Positions 48,546 to 60,671 of a stretch of DNA of 64,000 nt are shown here, in pieces; position 1 is the stretch's first letter, and each line of letters opens with the position of its first letter. A program made the position numbers and the translations under genes. The DNA comes from Holothuria scabra (Eukaryota > Echinodermata > Holothuroidea > Aspidochirotida > Holothuriidae): positions 26,248,087 to 26,312,086 of the forward strand of contig CM074195.1 of assembly GCA_037179385.1 (NCBI GenBank). Direction: 5' to 3'. Below the pieces are notes generated by a model that saw only the letters and a list, made by a program, of their open reading frames with translations, did no database searches and was not told the origin of the DNA.

Positions 48546-51500
48546 GGGACTTGGGCTGGAGCCCCCAACTGAATGGCCAGTCCCCCTCCCGCCGACCTGG
48601 GCAAAAAATTATATTCATGCTGGCCGAATAATATCCAATTCGGGCTACCGGCTACTATGAAATAGATACACTTGCGAGATCCACGCAGTTGCAGAGTATT
48701 CTGCAATTGTGCCGCACTCAATTTCAGAATAATTCAGGAAGACTGTGAAAAGCTCCATATCTTCGGAATTTCCTGACATTTTGCTCGTCAGGTCTGTGGA
48801 TGGATAATTTCCTAGCAGATTTGGAGTGGCTGAAATTGCATACCTTGGTGTGGTTAAAAGTCAAATCCTAGCATCTGGCCTGTTTCTAGGCCTATCTCCT
48901 GTAGGGATCTTTTTAGTTCCTGGGAATGCACGAATTTGTTCCAAAATCATACTTGGTGTGGTGGATAGAATATTTGAGTCAAATATAGTTGGAAGGAATT
49001 TGCACTTAGTTGCAAGGCCATTACTGCCGGGCATTGGCTAGGGCAACAACCATACCCATGTTGGGTCACAGTGTAGTCTCAAGCCGGTTGCAATCTTACC
49101 ACTATTACCTCACAGATTCTCACTTAGCTCTTGAGTGGAATGGACATCCTCAGTGGCGTACGAGACGGAGCAGGGAGAATTACTGCCCCAAATTTTCGCA
49201 AAATCTAAATCCTGGCAGGAATTTGGGAAAAATTTGGGCAGGGTTTTGGAAAAAATTCGAACGGCCCTAAAATTTTGAAAAAATGGGGTGGCTTTTCAGG
49301 AAATTCCTATATGTGGCCGAAATCTTAAAAAAGATATGGCCGAAAAAAGGAAAGAAACGTCATATAGTCGCAATAAAATTTTCATGAAAAACCAAGTCAA
49401 GGTTCCAAAAATTCTCTGCACCTTCTGGCAGCGCAAAAAGGTATCACAGGCTATTCGTGACTTTTACTTCACAGATAACTTCTGTTTTCTCCTTTTCTGG
49501 CATTTACTTTACCTGTATGATTTGTACTGTTTATATTGGATACTTTGCTGGAAATAAATTGTTCCATTCATTATGGCATTCATTCATAAGCACAACACAA
49601 TGCCCGAAATGGCCAAATATTCGGGCATATGTTGGAAAAATGATGGGACGTTTTCAATTGCCAAATTGGTTCAACGGACGGACAGGAGGGTGTTCAGGTG
49701 CTCAAAAGTTTGCCATCTAGGCCTATCCTGCTCTAGAGCCAAATACTGGCAATGGTTATGAAAATCGGGTAACTTGTTTTTCGATACTTTAATGATGCAG
49801 TACGTGTGAGAATGTCTTCTCATAAATCTGCTTGAAAATCATTTAAAAACACCTTGTAATGTTACATTTTTTCAAAAGTAAAATCATGTATAGTCGGAAG
49901 TTAGCGCAGTCACACAATATTATCAATATACTTGACTTGAGCCAAGATTCACAATATAGTAACACTCATTAGCATGTTTTCAATTTCGTTGTATAGTTTT
50001 CCTCCGAAAATATGTGGGATCATTTCATGTAGTGATACATTTTATCTCGTAATTTTCGGATAAAATAGCGCCTGCTTAGACCCCCTATAAGCATTGGAAA
50101 TGGCGTTTTTGACTGTCTGAAGGGTCAGATTTTTTAAAATTTCCTGTACGTTTCGCCCCAACTTTTGGTGGTGCGCCACTCAGACCGCTTCATAGCAGAA
50201 GTTCAGTTTTAAGTGAACATGTTTTGCAAAAGGAAACTCACGATTGCGAGGCTGCTTGGATCCCCTATAATCCCGGGAAATGCCATTTTCAACTGTCTGA
50301 GGGGTCGGATATTTCAAAATTTTCTGTACGCTTCGCACCAACCAATGGTGGCGCTCCGCTTTGACTGTATTACGGGTAGAATTACATTTTTTGTGCAAAA
50401 ATCTTAATCTTTCTGGCTGAACTTTAGTTTGGAGTGAACGTTTATTTGCAATTGAAACTTAAAATAGCGACTGCAGCTTGGATCCCCTTTAAAAACTTGG
50501 GAAATGTCATTTTCGACTGTCTGAGAGGTACGAATTTTCAACTTTTCTGGACGCTTCGCGCCAACCAGTGGTGTCGCTCCGCTTTGACTGTCTTGCAGAA
50601 TTACATTTTTCATGCAAAAATCTTCTGCCCCCATACTGAAATGTTCCCCTACGCCTATGGGAAATACCTTCGACCTATAACACCTCCCAGGTGGCTGGAA
50701 ATCGCATTTGCCAGGTATAATTGTCTTTAATTCTGGTGAGGAAAATTTGTGATTTTTCTAAGATTCAAACAAACTTTTGAGAAACTGATTAGCTTAGTTC
50801 CTTACTCCACTGGACTGTGTATTTTAGGATTCCAAATCCGGAATTCTGCTGCATCTTGCAAGCAGCTGTTCCAGTACACGCCTGAGTAAGGTATTTCCAT
50901 AGGCGCGGGGGAGCATTTCAGTTCTGGGGCAGGAGATAAAGCCGAGCGCCACACCTGGTTGGCGAGGAACGTCCAGAAAATTGAAAAATCGTACCCCTCG
51001 CACAGTCGAAAATGGCATTTCCCAGGCTTATAAAGGGGATCCAAGCAGTCGCTATTTTAAGTTTTAATTGCAGGTAAACGTTCACTCTAAACTAAAATTC
51101 AGTCAGAAAGACAAAGCGGAGCGCAGCCATTGGTTGGCGCGAAGCGTACATAAAATTTTGAAATATGCGAACCCTCAGCCAGTTGAAAACGGCATCTCTC
51201 GGGATTATAGGGGGATCGAAGCAGTCGCTATTTTGAGTTTCCTTTTGAAAAAAATCTCACTTGAAACTGAAATTCTCCTATGAAGCGGTCTAAGGGGAGC
51301 ACCACCATAAGTTGGGGCGGAACGAACAGGAAATTTTGGAAACTCTGACCCTTCAGATAGTCAAAAATGTCATTTCCTATGCTTATAGGGGTCTAAGCAG
51401 GCGCTATTTCGAGGTTACGTTTGCACAAAATTTTCACTTGAAACTAAAATTCTGCTAGGAAGACTTTCTACGCGGAGCGCCACCACTAGTTGGCGCGGAG

Positions 51501-53327
51501 CGAATAGAAAATTTTGAAAAATCGGACTCCTGAGACAGTCGAAAATGACATTTCCCAGGCTTATAGGGGGATCTAAGCAGTAGGTATTTGATAAGAAAAT
51601 TGCCAGAAAAAATGTATCACTACCAATCGATGAAATGGTCCCGCATATTTTCGGGATAAAACTACAAACGGAATTGAAAACATGCAAATGAATTTCACTC
51701 TATTGCGACTCTTGGCTAAATTCAACATATATTGAAAATTGTGCGACTGCCCGAACTTCCGACTATATATGATTTTACTTTTGAAAAATGTAACATTACA
51801 AGGTGTCTTTAAACGAATTTTCAAGCAGAGCTATGGGAAGACATTCTCACATTGCATCATCGAAAAACAAATCACCCGATTTTCATAACCATTGCTCGTA
51901 TTTAGCTCTAGAGCAGGATAGAAGGCAAACTTTTGGGAACCTGAACACCCCCTGTCTGTCCGTTGAATTAATTTGGCAATTGAAAACGTCCCAGCATTGT
52001 TTTAACCTCAGTTGCCCGAATATTTGAACATTTCGGGCAAGTTTTGCAAGACTACAGTATGAAGTTGGGAATGAAAGCCTTTCTTCTACATTCTACCCAA
52101 ATGTGTCGCAGATCTTTGTTATTTTCCATGGAAATTTTACTTTAAATATAGCGCTTTCTGTTTTCTGTTTTTCGGCAAAGATTTGAAGCTTTTGAAATAA
52201 TTTTCGGGTCTTGTGTTACACAAGATATAAAAACAGGCTTAAGCTGTTAAGAATGAATTGGTTTTTTTTTAAACCACAGGCTTCCCAAATGTGTAGCGAT
52301 TTTTTATCTGTTTGATTTTTAGTAACTATGTTACCCTTACGATGATATTTTTCCATTTTCGGGCAAATGCGTGAAAGAATTTGGATATTCGACAATTTCG
52401 GGCATTAAATTGTGATTATCTGTGAAGTAAAAGTCACGAATGAACGTGTCGCGATTTTTTGGAATCTTGACTTCGCTTTCCATGGAAATTTTATTCGACT
52501 TTATGACGTTTCTTTCCTTTTTTAGGGCATATCTTTTTAGGATTTCGGCAACATTTTGGAATTTTCTGAAAAACCATCCCATTTTTTTTTTTTTTTCAAA
52601 ATTAAAGGCCTGTCCGATTTTTTTCAAAATTCTTGCCCGATTTTAGATTTTGCGGAAATCGTACCGCCACTGCATGGGTATGTCCACTACTCCCAAGAGT
52701 TGAGTGAATTCCTGTGAGGTAATAGTGGTAAGGTTGCGACTCTTGAGACTGCATTGACCCAACATGGGTTTGGTTGTTGCACTGGCCAATGACTGGCAGC
52801 AATAGCCGTGCAAAGTGCAAATTCCTTCCAGCAATATTTGACTCAAATATTCTACCCACCACACCAAGTATGGTTTGGGAACAAATTTGTGCATCCCCAG
52901 GAATTGAAAAAAAAAGCCCTATACAGGAGATAGAAACAGGCCAAATGCTAGGAGCACACTTTAATCCACATCAAGGTAGCCAATTTCAGCCACTCCAAAT
53001 CTGCTAGAAAATTATCCATCCAGAAACCCGACGAGTAAAACGTCAAAAGATTCCGAAGAAATGAAGCTTTTCACAGTCTACCTGAATTTATTCCGAAATT
53101 CAGAGTGGGCCACAATTGCAGAATACCCTGCAACTGCGTGGATCTATCGCAAGTGTATCTATGTCATAGTAGCCGGGTAGCCCGGACTGATTATTATCAT
53201 CGGCCAGCATGAATATAACTTTTTTGCCCAGGTCGCCAGTGGGGAAGGGGGCTGCTGGGAGGCTGGGCGATTCAGTGGGGGATCCACCCCAAGCCCCCCC
53301 CCCCCCCCCCCCGAAGCTACGCCACTG
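48545..53327. mobile_element. Long-armed foldback element (~4.8-kb palindrome)
   Basis: The left arm (48545 to about 50680) and right arm (about 50885 to 53327) are inverted copies. Matched anchors include 48610-48625 with 53202-53217, 48961-48986 with 52834-52859, and 50654-50670 with 50888-50903. Inner parts of the arms are tandem ~180-220 bp units, each with CTGTCTGAGGGGT, CGCTTCGCGCCAACCA, and CTGCTTGGATCCCC. The left arm has about three units, the right about four. No transposase frame is seen. Structure resembles FB elements of Drosophila and TU elements of sea urchin. Confidence 0.85.
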
Positions 53328-53329
53328 CA

Positions 53330-55390
53330 TATTACTAGGCTTATATGAACAGATCGCTTCATAAATACTCAATCCAATCTGGAGCTCTGTAAACTATTCA
53401 ACTTTGAGAAAGTACTATTTCTAAGTAATGTATTACTTGGCGGGCAGGGCCAGGACGTTTGAGTCACTGTGTGGCGGGTGGTGGGTATTAAAGGGGGTGG
53501 GGCGATGGGAAAACTCGAAGGTATTTCTTTTTAAAAGCGTTCCTTGTATATAAAGGCCGACCTTAAGGTTGTCTGATGTAATGTAAGGCTAGATTAAGGG
53601 ATATGTTAGGGCCAAACGTAGGCTTGAATGCAGGCCGGATTAGGAGCACCATCAAAATTTCCGTCAAGGCTCGTTTTTAACATCGTCTACTGGGTCATTT
53701 TGCATTCTCGATTTTACATCGTAGTATATTTGTTTACAATTGTTGCAAAATGATAACAATTTCAAAGTAGACAGTTTCAAATTTTCCGAGTCAGACTCGG
53801 ATGAAATGGCAAAAGGGCGATCAAATGTCGCAGAGGCATGAATTGGGCCAGGGTGCCAGCTGGGGACCAGTCCGTCCGCGTACCAACCTGAATTTTGGTC
53901 GAACAGGCCGGGTGTGGTAAAATTCGGCACACCGAGTTTCTATCTTAACAATCTGGTGTGTTTTAATTAAAAAGGAAACTCCTGCGTGTCCAAAGTTTCA
54001 AAAAGTTGGGTCGAAGAAATCATAGGTACTGTAACTTTCCATGGAAATTCAAAAGGATTTCAAAAATTTGGTACGCGTAACGTTCTGACATCTTATAGTA
54101 GGCTATGCATTAACAAAATTTTCCATTCAGCTTCACTTCCGTAACCCTGCGCAACACTTTGCCCGGAATGGCAGTCTTATTTGGGCGAAATACGCAAAAA
54201 TGTTCTGATAACACGGGCAGACGGGAGGATGTATAGTGGCCAAGAGGCTTGTCAGGACAAATGTTACGTACCTTCATAATCTGGTTATTTTCGTTAACTT
54301 TTTAGTGTGACAAAGGAATAAATACTCTTTCGAACAACAAAAGTTCAAAATACTGTCCATTAAAATTCTTACACGACTGGACTGCCACCGGGAATGCCAT
54401 TATCGGCTGTCTTGGGGTAGCGATACTTCAAAATTTTCTGTACGTTCCGAGCCAACTGCTGGCTAGGCTCCGATAATATAGTCGTCTGGTTTGTGCCTGG
54501 TCATGTAGTCTACAATTTCAATAAGGTCCGAAGTCCCCAGTTTGACTCCACAATAGCCTAAGTTAACTTCTAAATATTTAAGCGACATTTTGTTTTGGGG
54601 TTGCGTCACGGTGCATGGTGTGAAGTGCAACTAGGAAAAATCCACTCCCCGACGGTTATAAATTGACCCAAATGTAAAATTAGGCCTATTAAAGCGACAT
54701 TTATTCGTTCGGATGTGATTTGTTCACAAACATAAATTAATTCAAATCAAACGGGATCGAAAATATCATTTCGGGTGATCTGGGCATGTTTTCGGCCAAA
54801 AATAAATAACTTAATCCGCTGCCCTCCGTGCCATTTGATGATAGCCTTCGGATTAAATTTATTATTAACTGTGCTATCATAGACATGTGAGACCCCTATC
54901 CATTAGACCACTGAGAAACCCCAGTGTGCCCAAACTTTTGGAGGATGGTACATTATCTGGTAATTTTCTTATTTGGCCCATATGTTTTATTGAAGTGGGC
55001 ACTTTGTGAAAACCATTGTTTGAAATAACGATTGAATTGATTCCATTCACATGCTTGAGGAAAGCTGTCTCCGGCTGTCGCCATTTTTAAAATTTTCTAA
55101 ACGCTATGCATAATACACCGACTGATGGTAGCACTCCGCTTACATAGCCGTATGGTCAGCGTGAAACACTGCTATCTCTACTGCCAGCCAAAAGTGCCTG
55201 TCCCTTTTCAAACTTTGCAGGAGCTAGATGCTAGATCTACACTTGATCAGACTCCCGGTGGAAAGATTCATCTCCAAACACATGCTGGTCATCGGCTATG
55301 AACTATTATCAATATCATGTTGTCTCTACTAATAGCGGCTAATGTCGGTCATGATTGAGACCTTTTCAGTAGTTTATGATTAAGTCCGGG
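53330..55390. repeat. Decayed relative of one foldback arm plus unassigned DNA
   Basis: Segments at 54120-54240 (GCCCGGAATGGC), 54384-54480 (TTCAAAATTTTCTGTACG) and 55065-55160 (AAAATTTTCTAAACGC) follow the order of the left arm around 49.6-50.4 kb, with heavy divergence. A short minus-strand frame at 53930-53664 lacks recognised motifs. Confidence 0.45.
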
Positions 55391-55395
55391 ATTAA

Positions 55396-55646
55396 GCCTT
55401 TACCGTTGTGCTTCAATCGGGGAATATTTGCGCGCCTCGGGAGTGGGCGGAAAAGCGGACGTAGCACACCCCGCATCAGCTTCCGTAGGCGATTGACCCC
55501 GTGACCTTAAACTACTGTCTCTCTCGCTGTTGTGGCCGAATTTTCGGGGAGCTATTCGTAGTTTCGAACTCCGCGTGAAACAGTAAAGTTGGGTGACAGT
55601 CGCCCTCTCCGTCTGGGTCCAAAAGGACCCGAACAACGGTAAAGGG
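55396..55646. mobile_element. 251-bp TTAA-type MITE, copy 3
   Basis: Same length and orientation as the two copies at 28 kb. Left flank keeps TTAA (55392-55395); the right flank has drifted to CTTC. Ends GCCTTTACCGTTG and CAACGGTAAAGGG. Confidence 0.8.
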
Positions 55647-55736
55647 CTTCGCAAACTGTAGTTCGTGTTGAAGTAATGGAAAATTTCCCTGGATTTGGAA
55701 ATTAAATTATCGGAAATTTGCTCAATTTGACCAGTG

Positions 55737-55797
55737 TTTTTTCGGAGCTGTGACCAGTGTTTTTTTTCGGAGCTATTGCTCCGAAAAAACACTGTTC
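55737..55797. repeat. Hairpin with duplicated arm
   Basis: CAGTGTTTTTTTTCGGAGC pairs with GCTCCGAAAAAACACTG around TATT. A second copy of the left arm (CAGTGTTTTTTCGGAGC) lies just before it. Confidence 0.85.
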
Positions 55798-55799
55798 AC

Positions 55800-58400
55800 A
55801 TTGAGCTGAACTAAGAGACGCGGGCTAGTCTGGACTCGGATTTATCATTTCAGAATTTGCAGGACTTGGCCATAGGGGTTGATTTTTTCCCATTGAGAAT
55901 GTACAGGGACTCGAGTGAGGCGAGTCCGAGTCGAAAATTGCCTGACTCGTGACTCTGACTCTCCGCACTCGACTACAGCAGCTGCAATTCAGACACACCG
56001 CAGTCCACTGCACAGAACTATACTTATAATTTCTTCTTATGTTACTTTATGTTATGTTCACTTTATGCCGACGGGGGAAGTATAAGGCCGTACTTAAAGT
56101 TGCCATAATGCTCAATCAGAACTACAATATTATTTCTCACCGAAATTAGAAATAGAGGGCGGGCTTTAGTTTGACTATTTTGCAGGGAGATTTGCTTCAG
56201 TAATAGTCTTGGTCAAGAGGTTATTACAAATTATTTCTCACCAATATTAAAAATAGATAGCGGGCTTTAACTTGATTTTTGCAGGGAGATTTGCGTTAGG
56301 TAGCATGCCCCCATTAATTCCTCCGTTGACTCACACACTAAATTCAAAAAGTAAACGGTCCCCTAAAAGCTTGTCGAAGTTTTCGCCAGGGTCAAGCTGC
56401 CCCTCACATGAAAGCTGGCAAGTTGGCCAATTTACCATATCATGACCGTGAATTTTTTTGCTATTTCACCTCAACGTTCAAACCACGGACTTATACACAT
56501 GGAGAGAGCATTTAACGTGTACTTCGTATCCGTAGATTGTCACCACGGACTGGGGACAAAAAGGTGCACCAAGATGGCCGTCTTGAAGCTATAAATCGTA
56601 TTATTTGACGACCACTGTGCAATATTTTAAACAAAAGTTAAACATAAATGGGGAAGAATATCATATTCCTGCAATACGTGGAGTGATTTTGACCTTACCT
56701 TGCCATATTTCAAAAATATGCAAAATCTGGGAATTGACTTGAGAAAGTCTAATCTGAATGCTCGAGAATTAGAGTCATCTTTCACTTAGATTTCAAGACG
56801 TCAAAACTTGTGTGTAACTTTTCCTTTGTGGTATATATAAAAAGGGTGCAAAATAAATGTAAATGAAGGATGCAGTGGCGGAGCTGCCATATGGTCGGGG
56901 GGGGGCGGTCGCCCCCTGAAGGACCAAAATCGTCTGCCGGCGCCCTTTTTTAGGTTTTTAACATACTTAACTCTTGTACCATTATTGGCAAAAGACTTAA
57001 TTTAATATCTTTGTTTTAAGGCCCCGTAACAAAATGCACAAATGTTGTCCTTCAGTGGACGTAATAGCTTCTTCGGGAAGCAGTATCAAGTTTGGTTTCG
57101 CCGAACGGCCCTTTGCCAGAGGGTCGGGAGGACTTTAGAAAAAGTATTAAAATGCACAAACGGTCGCCAGTAACTGTACTATCTGCACTTTACTCTGATG
57201 AAAAGGGTCATCTTCTTTAATATAGAGATAGGTTTGCCGAAACGTATCGTCGTCGTTTTTTTTTTCTTTTTACGCATTAATGAATCTTGTCGTTGTGCTT
57301 AGTTAATTGCTTCCACACCAAGCGTGATTTTGAGCTTACAAAATACACAGACTTACATTAAATTCACCCTCCCGGCCAATAACAGATGTTGCAAAGGGAG
57401 CAACAGTAATTGAAGTGCAAATAGCCCTCTTGTTGTCTAGGATAATTGTCAGCATAGACAAAAAAAAAAGAGTTTATAAAAATACCAAAGTAGCTTCCAC
57501 AACATTTTTCAAAATAATTTGAAGAGAACGTTCAGGTGAAAATAAAATAAAACTTATTATATTGGTAATTGTTTAAGAGTTTTAATGGGCAGTTTCCATT
57601 TTGTCTTTCTTCAAGTGACCATTTTCATGATAAATGGCTATTTCTGGCACTGTACGACCATCCCATGAAAATGCTTATTTCGGTACTTTCGTGGTCTCAA
57701 AAGCCAGGAAATTGCATCTAATAAGCTTAGGTTTAGACTGCTTCTATTTATTATGAATTCGGTATCTACAGAGCCGAGTCGACCTTTTGTATAGGCTGTT
57801 TCTCGCAATGTACTAAATTAATGGCTATTTCAGAGTGTGCGCATGATGTAAAATGCGTCAATAAATTCTTCTTCGTGTACTTATCTTGATTTCCAGGTAA
57901 CAAAACAAACAAAACAAAACAAAACAAATAAGCTTGATTAAAATTAAAAGTATCTTGGGATCATTTATGGAAAAACATTGCTTTGTTTTGATCGATTTTT
58001 CATGTACGGGCGGACAGTAGTCCGTACGGGGTATAGCCTCACGTTCCCTCGCGTCCCCCTTTCATCAAAGCTAAAGGCCTTTTGTCAGAGTAACTGTAGG
58101 TTAATTGAAAGGTATTATTTTGACAGAGAATTGAGTCATTTGAATTAGCGTTCAAGTAAGTTATAGTTGAGTTGGAAGGCACTGGTGATTCAGTTTTTAT
58201 CAAACTGAAGTCAGAGTACACACCTCACCATACCTTTTATGTCGCAAATGTCCTACAAAGTAAGTGGTTCAGATTTGATTTAGTTTGTTTTTCTCAAAAT
58301 TTATTTAGAAAGTTTTGTTGTGGTCTACCTAAGGGGAGGGGGAATTCTCCCCCTCTGAATCCGCCCTTGACCTCAGAGGGGATACATATAAACCAACAGG
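55800..58400. other. Non-coding stretch left of the duplicated exon
   Basis: It holds GACTCG/GAGTCG-rich sequence at 55.83-55.97 kb, an imperfect tandem duplication at 56.14-56.30 kb, a CAGTGGCGGAGC transposon-like terminus at 56873, and an AAACA microsatellite at 57900-57932. No gene is supported. Confidence 0.5.
56135..56300. repeat. Imperfect ~108-bp tandem duplication
   Basis: TTATTTCTCACC, GCGGGCTTTA and GCAGGGAGATTTGC occur twice in order. Confidence 0.75.
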
Positions 58401-58401
58401 G

Positions 58402-58829
58402 CTATCGCAAGTTCCCGGCACTTACTTTTCGAACATTGTCTCAAAATCTTTGATCTGTTTCTTTGTAAATTCTGCAAACTCCGTGCAGCCTGTTTTTGGG
58501 ACTTGTTCGACTTGTGCGCCTTCGTTGATCTTCTCTCGCCTCTCCAACTTTGCAGCTAAATCATTATCCATTATTTTTTTCAAAGTAAATCACTTTTGGC
58601 AAGTGTTAAAAAGATGGGCTCAATTAGTACCGAAAGATGAAATGTAAAGAAACTTTCAAAACCGTTTCAAGCTCCACGTAACGACGAAACCAACTTGACA
58701 ATAAAGTCATAGACAAATCTTCTTGAAGTCCGGAACGGCGGGCAGATACCGCAAAAGTAAGACTCAATGTGTTTTGATTCGAGTGTCTAACCTAATTAAG
58801 ACTTAACAGCCGATATACTTCTGAACAGA
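58402..58829 (-). repeat. Duplicate of EFHD2 exon 1 and its upstream flank
   Basis: This block matches 46462-46860 in the same orientation, from just inside the intron (CTATCG then CACTTAC) to CAGCCGATATACTT upstream. It is about 12 kb upstream of the original. Divergence and small indels indicate an old duplication. Confidence 0.9.
58426..58571 (-). CDS. Second first-exon of EFHD2-like gene (alternative exon or relic)
   Basis: The ATG at 58571-58569 opens MDNDLAAKLERREKI, and 48 codons plus two bases remain open to a GTAAGT donor. The exon ends in phase 2, the same as the original, so it could splice to the exon at 22178. A net loss of three codons and substitutions replace the conserved VFNPYTEF stretch with GCTEF. 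RKQIKDFE is kept as KKQIKDFE. Open frame, start and donor all survive despite clear divergence elsewhere, which suggests it may be used. No further exons of a duplicate gene are seen to its left. Confidence 0.6.
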
Positions 58830-59024
58830 AAAAATGGTTCCAAATGGTTCTTGCAAACATCGTTTCCTTGGCTTCAATTTGGTAGTTGAATGAAGTCTGT
58901 GGGGTCTTTGGTGAAAGAGTTATAAATTTTTAAAATACCGCATCCTCTTCCGGGTCGACGCACGACATAATAAGGGCGTCAAGGGTGTAGTTGGGAGATC
59001 TTTATCTCGATCCGCAGGCCTAAG

Positions 59025-59255
59025 ATTAGTTAGTTAGATGGAGTGTTACGGCCCAAATGGTTCAAGTCGAGCCGACTACGGCGTTTTTTCCAGTTGTGGC
59101 TCACTGGCTTGTCCCCCCTACCCGGGCCATTGCTTTGTGCTGAGCACCAAGCACACACAATGGCAGAAAGTTCTTGAGTGTGACCCGGCAAGGACTCGAA
59201 CTACCGACCTCCCGACTAAAAGTAGGATGCTGTACCCGGCAGTCGGCCTGAGATA
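59025..59255 (-). mobile_element. tRNA-derived SINE, near full length
   Basis: The inverted tail TTAGTTAGTTAGATGGAGTG is followed by CAGTTGTGGCTCACTGGC, GCTGAGCACCAAGCAC, GTGACCCGGCAAGGACTC and the head ending in GTACCCGGCAGTCGGCC. On the minus strand the B box is GTAGTTCGAGTCC. Confidence 0.85.
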
Positions 59256-59259
59256 ACAT

Positions 59260-60350
59260 TATGTAACAAGTAGCAATCTTCAGCCTAGTCATGCAATCTC
59301 TGATTTTCCGAAAGGAAGTGCAAATTCTCAAACGATCCCCAAATTTTTCAAGTTTCCTTATACAGGAAACACAGAATACATTTTTTTTCAAAAGCCAAGC
59401 TCCATATTTTCATTCCATTTATTCATTTTATGTATCTATTTATTCTTTCTTTCGTTCGTTCGTTCATTTATTCATAAATTTTTTGAAATAGGCAAACGTT
59501 TTCAGCGGGTTTCGGGCCCGCAAATTGCGTTTCCAATAGAGTAACGTTCACACCTGTCGAAAGTTTGTGTACTTGCACCCGGGCCCTCCCCCCTTACTTG
59601 AAAAAACTCTAGTTATGCCACGCTGACGAGCATTGTCATATGCTTCATTACGGTAGAGAAAAGCAGTTTCTATCAGTTTTGTCGAGTAATTTTACTCTTA
59701 AAAATTCGATTTTTTTCAAATACAAGTTTTCAGTTTCAAAACCTTATAAGTGCAGTTTTCGAGATCAGGGTAATGACGTTTCCTGTAGTATAGGAGTATA
59801 TCGCTGCTAAAGTTTTATTTGTTGGTCCAGGCACTTTTTACCCTCGTCCGGGCACTTTATACAGGAGTAAAAATTAAGTGCGCAAAATTTTACCCAGGAC
59901 AATAAAAGTGGCTCATTCAATCAAATTTGTTTTAATCATTTTGCTGTTTGCTTCTTTTTCTATTCAAATGACCAAACCTCCTCATAATCTTGGATCTAGC
60001 CCTTCTAAGCATTGGTAACAAAGTAGTTCAAAACAATGGCAACATACGTACAATGACATGATGTTAATTTTCCAAGAAATTTATTATATTTTAATCTGTC
60101 ACATTACTCAGGAACATTTTAGGATAAATGAACAACTTTTACAATACAACAAACGATAAATGAAGCATTTGTTGTGAGCTTGAAGCTAAACCATCAATAT
60201 TTCATGACGCAACAGAAAAAATAAACATACACACAAGGTGAAGATCAGCCACGAGTCATCCATTTTAATTCTCCGCTCTTCTCGCACCCAGCCATTCTAC
60301 CACCTCATTTATATTTTTTGTCCTTCCACCACCTCATTCATGTTTTTCGT
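59260..60350. other. Non-coding stretch, no recognised gene
   Basis: AT-rich, with a TTCGTTCGTTCG-type short repeat near 59455. A TTTATT (minus-strand AATAAA) lies at 60080-60085. Confidence 0.45.
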
Positions 60351-60356
60351 TCTTCC

Positions 60357-60663
60357 CAGTGGCGTCACAAGGGGGGGGGGGGGTCAGGGAGGGGCAGCTG
60401 CACTCCCCTGCATTTCCAGGGGGCACAAAATATGGGTTTGCTTGGAAAGAAATTTTGTGGCCAAAATAGGAGATGTCACATATTTGAGAGAAAGTGGAGG
60501 AAAAAATAACCAATCTCCAAAAAATCAGTTTACTTAGTCAACCTCTCTACGCCCCTTCAACAAATTGAGCGTAGAATGACATCAAACACGGGCAATTGTT
60601 CAGCATGGGGGCACAAGTTGAGTCTTCTGCACCCCCCTACACCCACCTGTTGTGACGCCACTG
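60357..60663. mobile_element. 307-bp hAT-like MITE with 8-bp target duplication
   Basis: Perfect 14-bp terminal inverted repeats CAGTGGCGTCACAA and TTGTGACGCCACTG. Identical 8-bp GTTCTTCC on both sides (60349-60356 and 60664-60671). An 8-bp duplication fits the hAT superfamily. No transposase. The element is young or well kept. Confidence 0.9.
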
Positions 60664-60671
60664 GTTCTTCC

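Noticed and set aside
48400..48740. Proline/glycine-rich frames on both strands
   Set aside because: They are translations of AGG/CCT-rich low-complexity DNA.
53664..53930. 88-codon minus-strand frame with two close cysteines (SFCNNCKQIYYD)
   Set aside because: There are no recognised motif, splice context or neighbouring exons. It lies in transposon-rich DNA.
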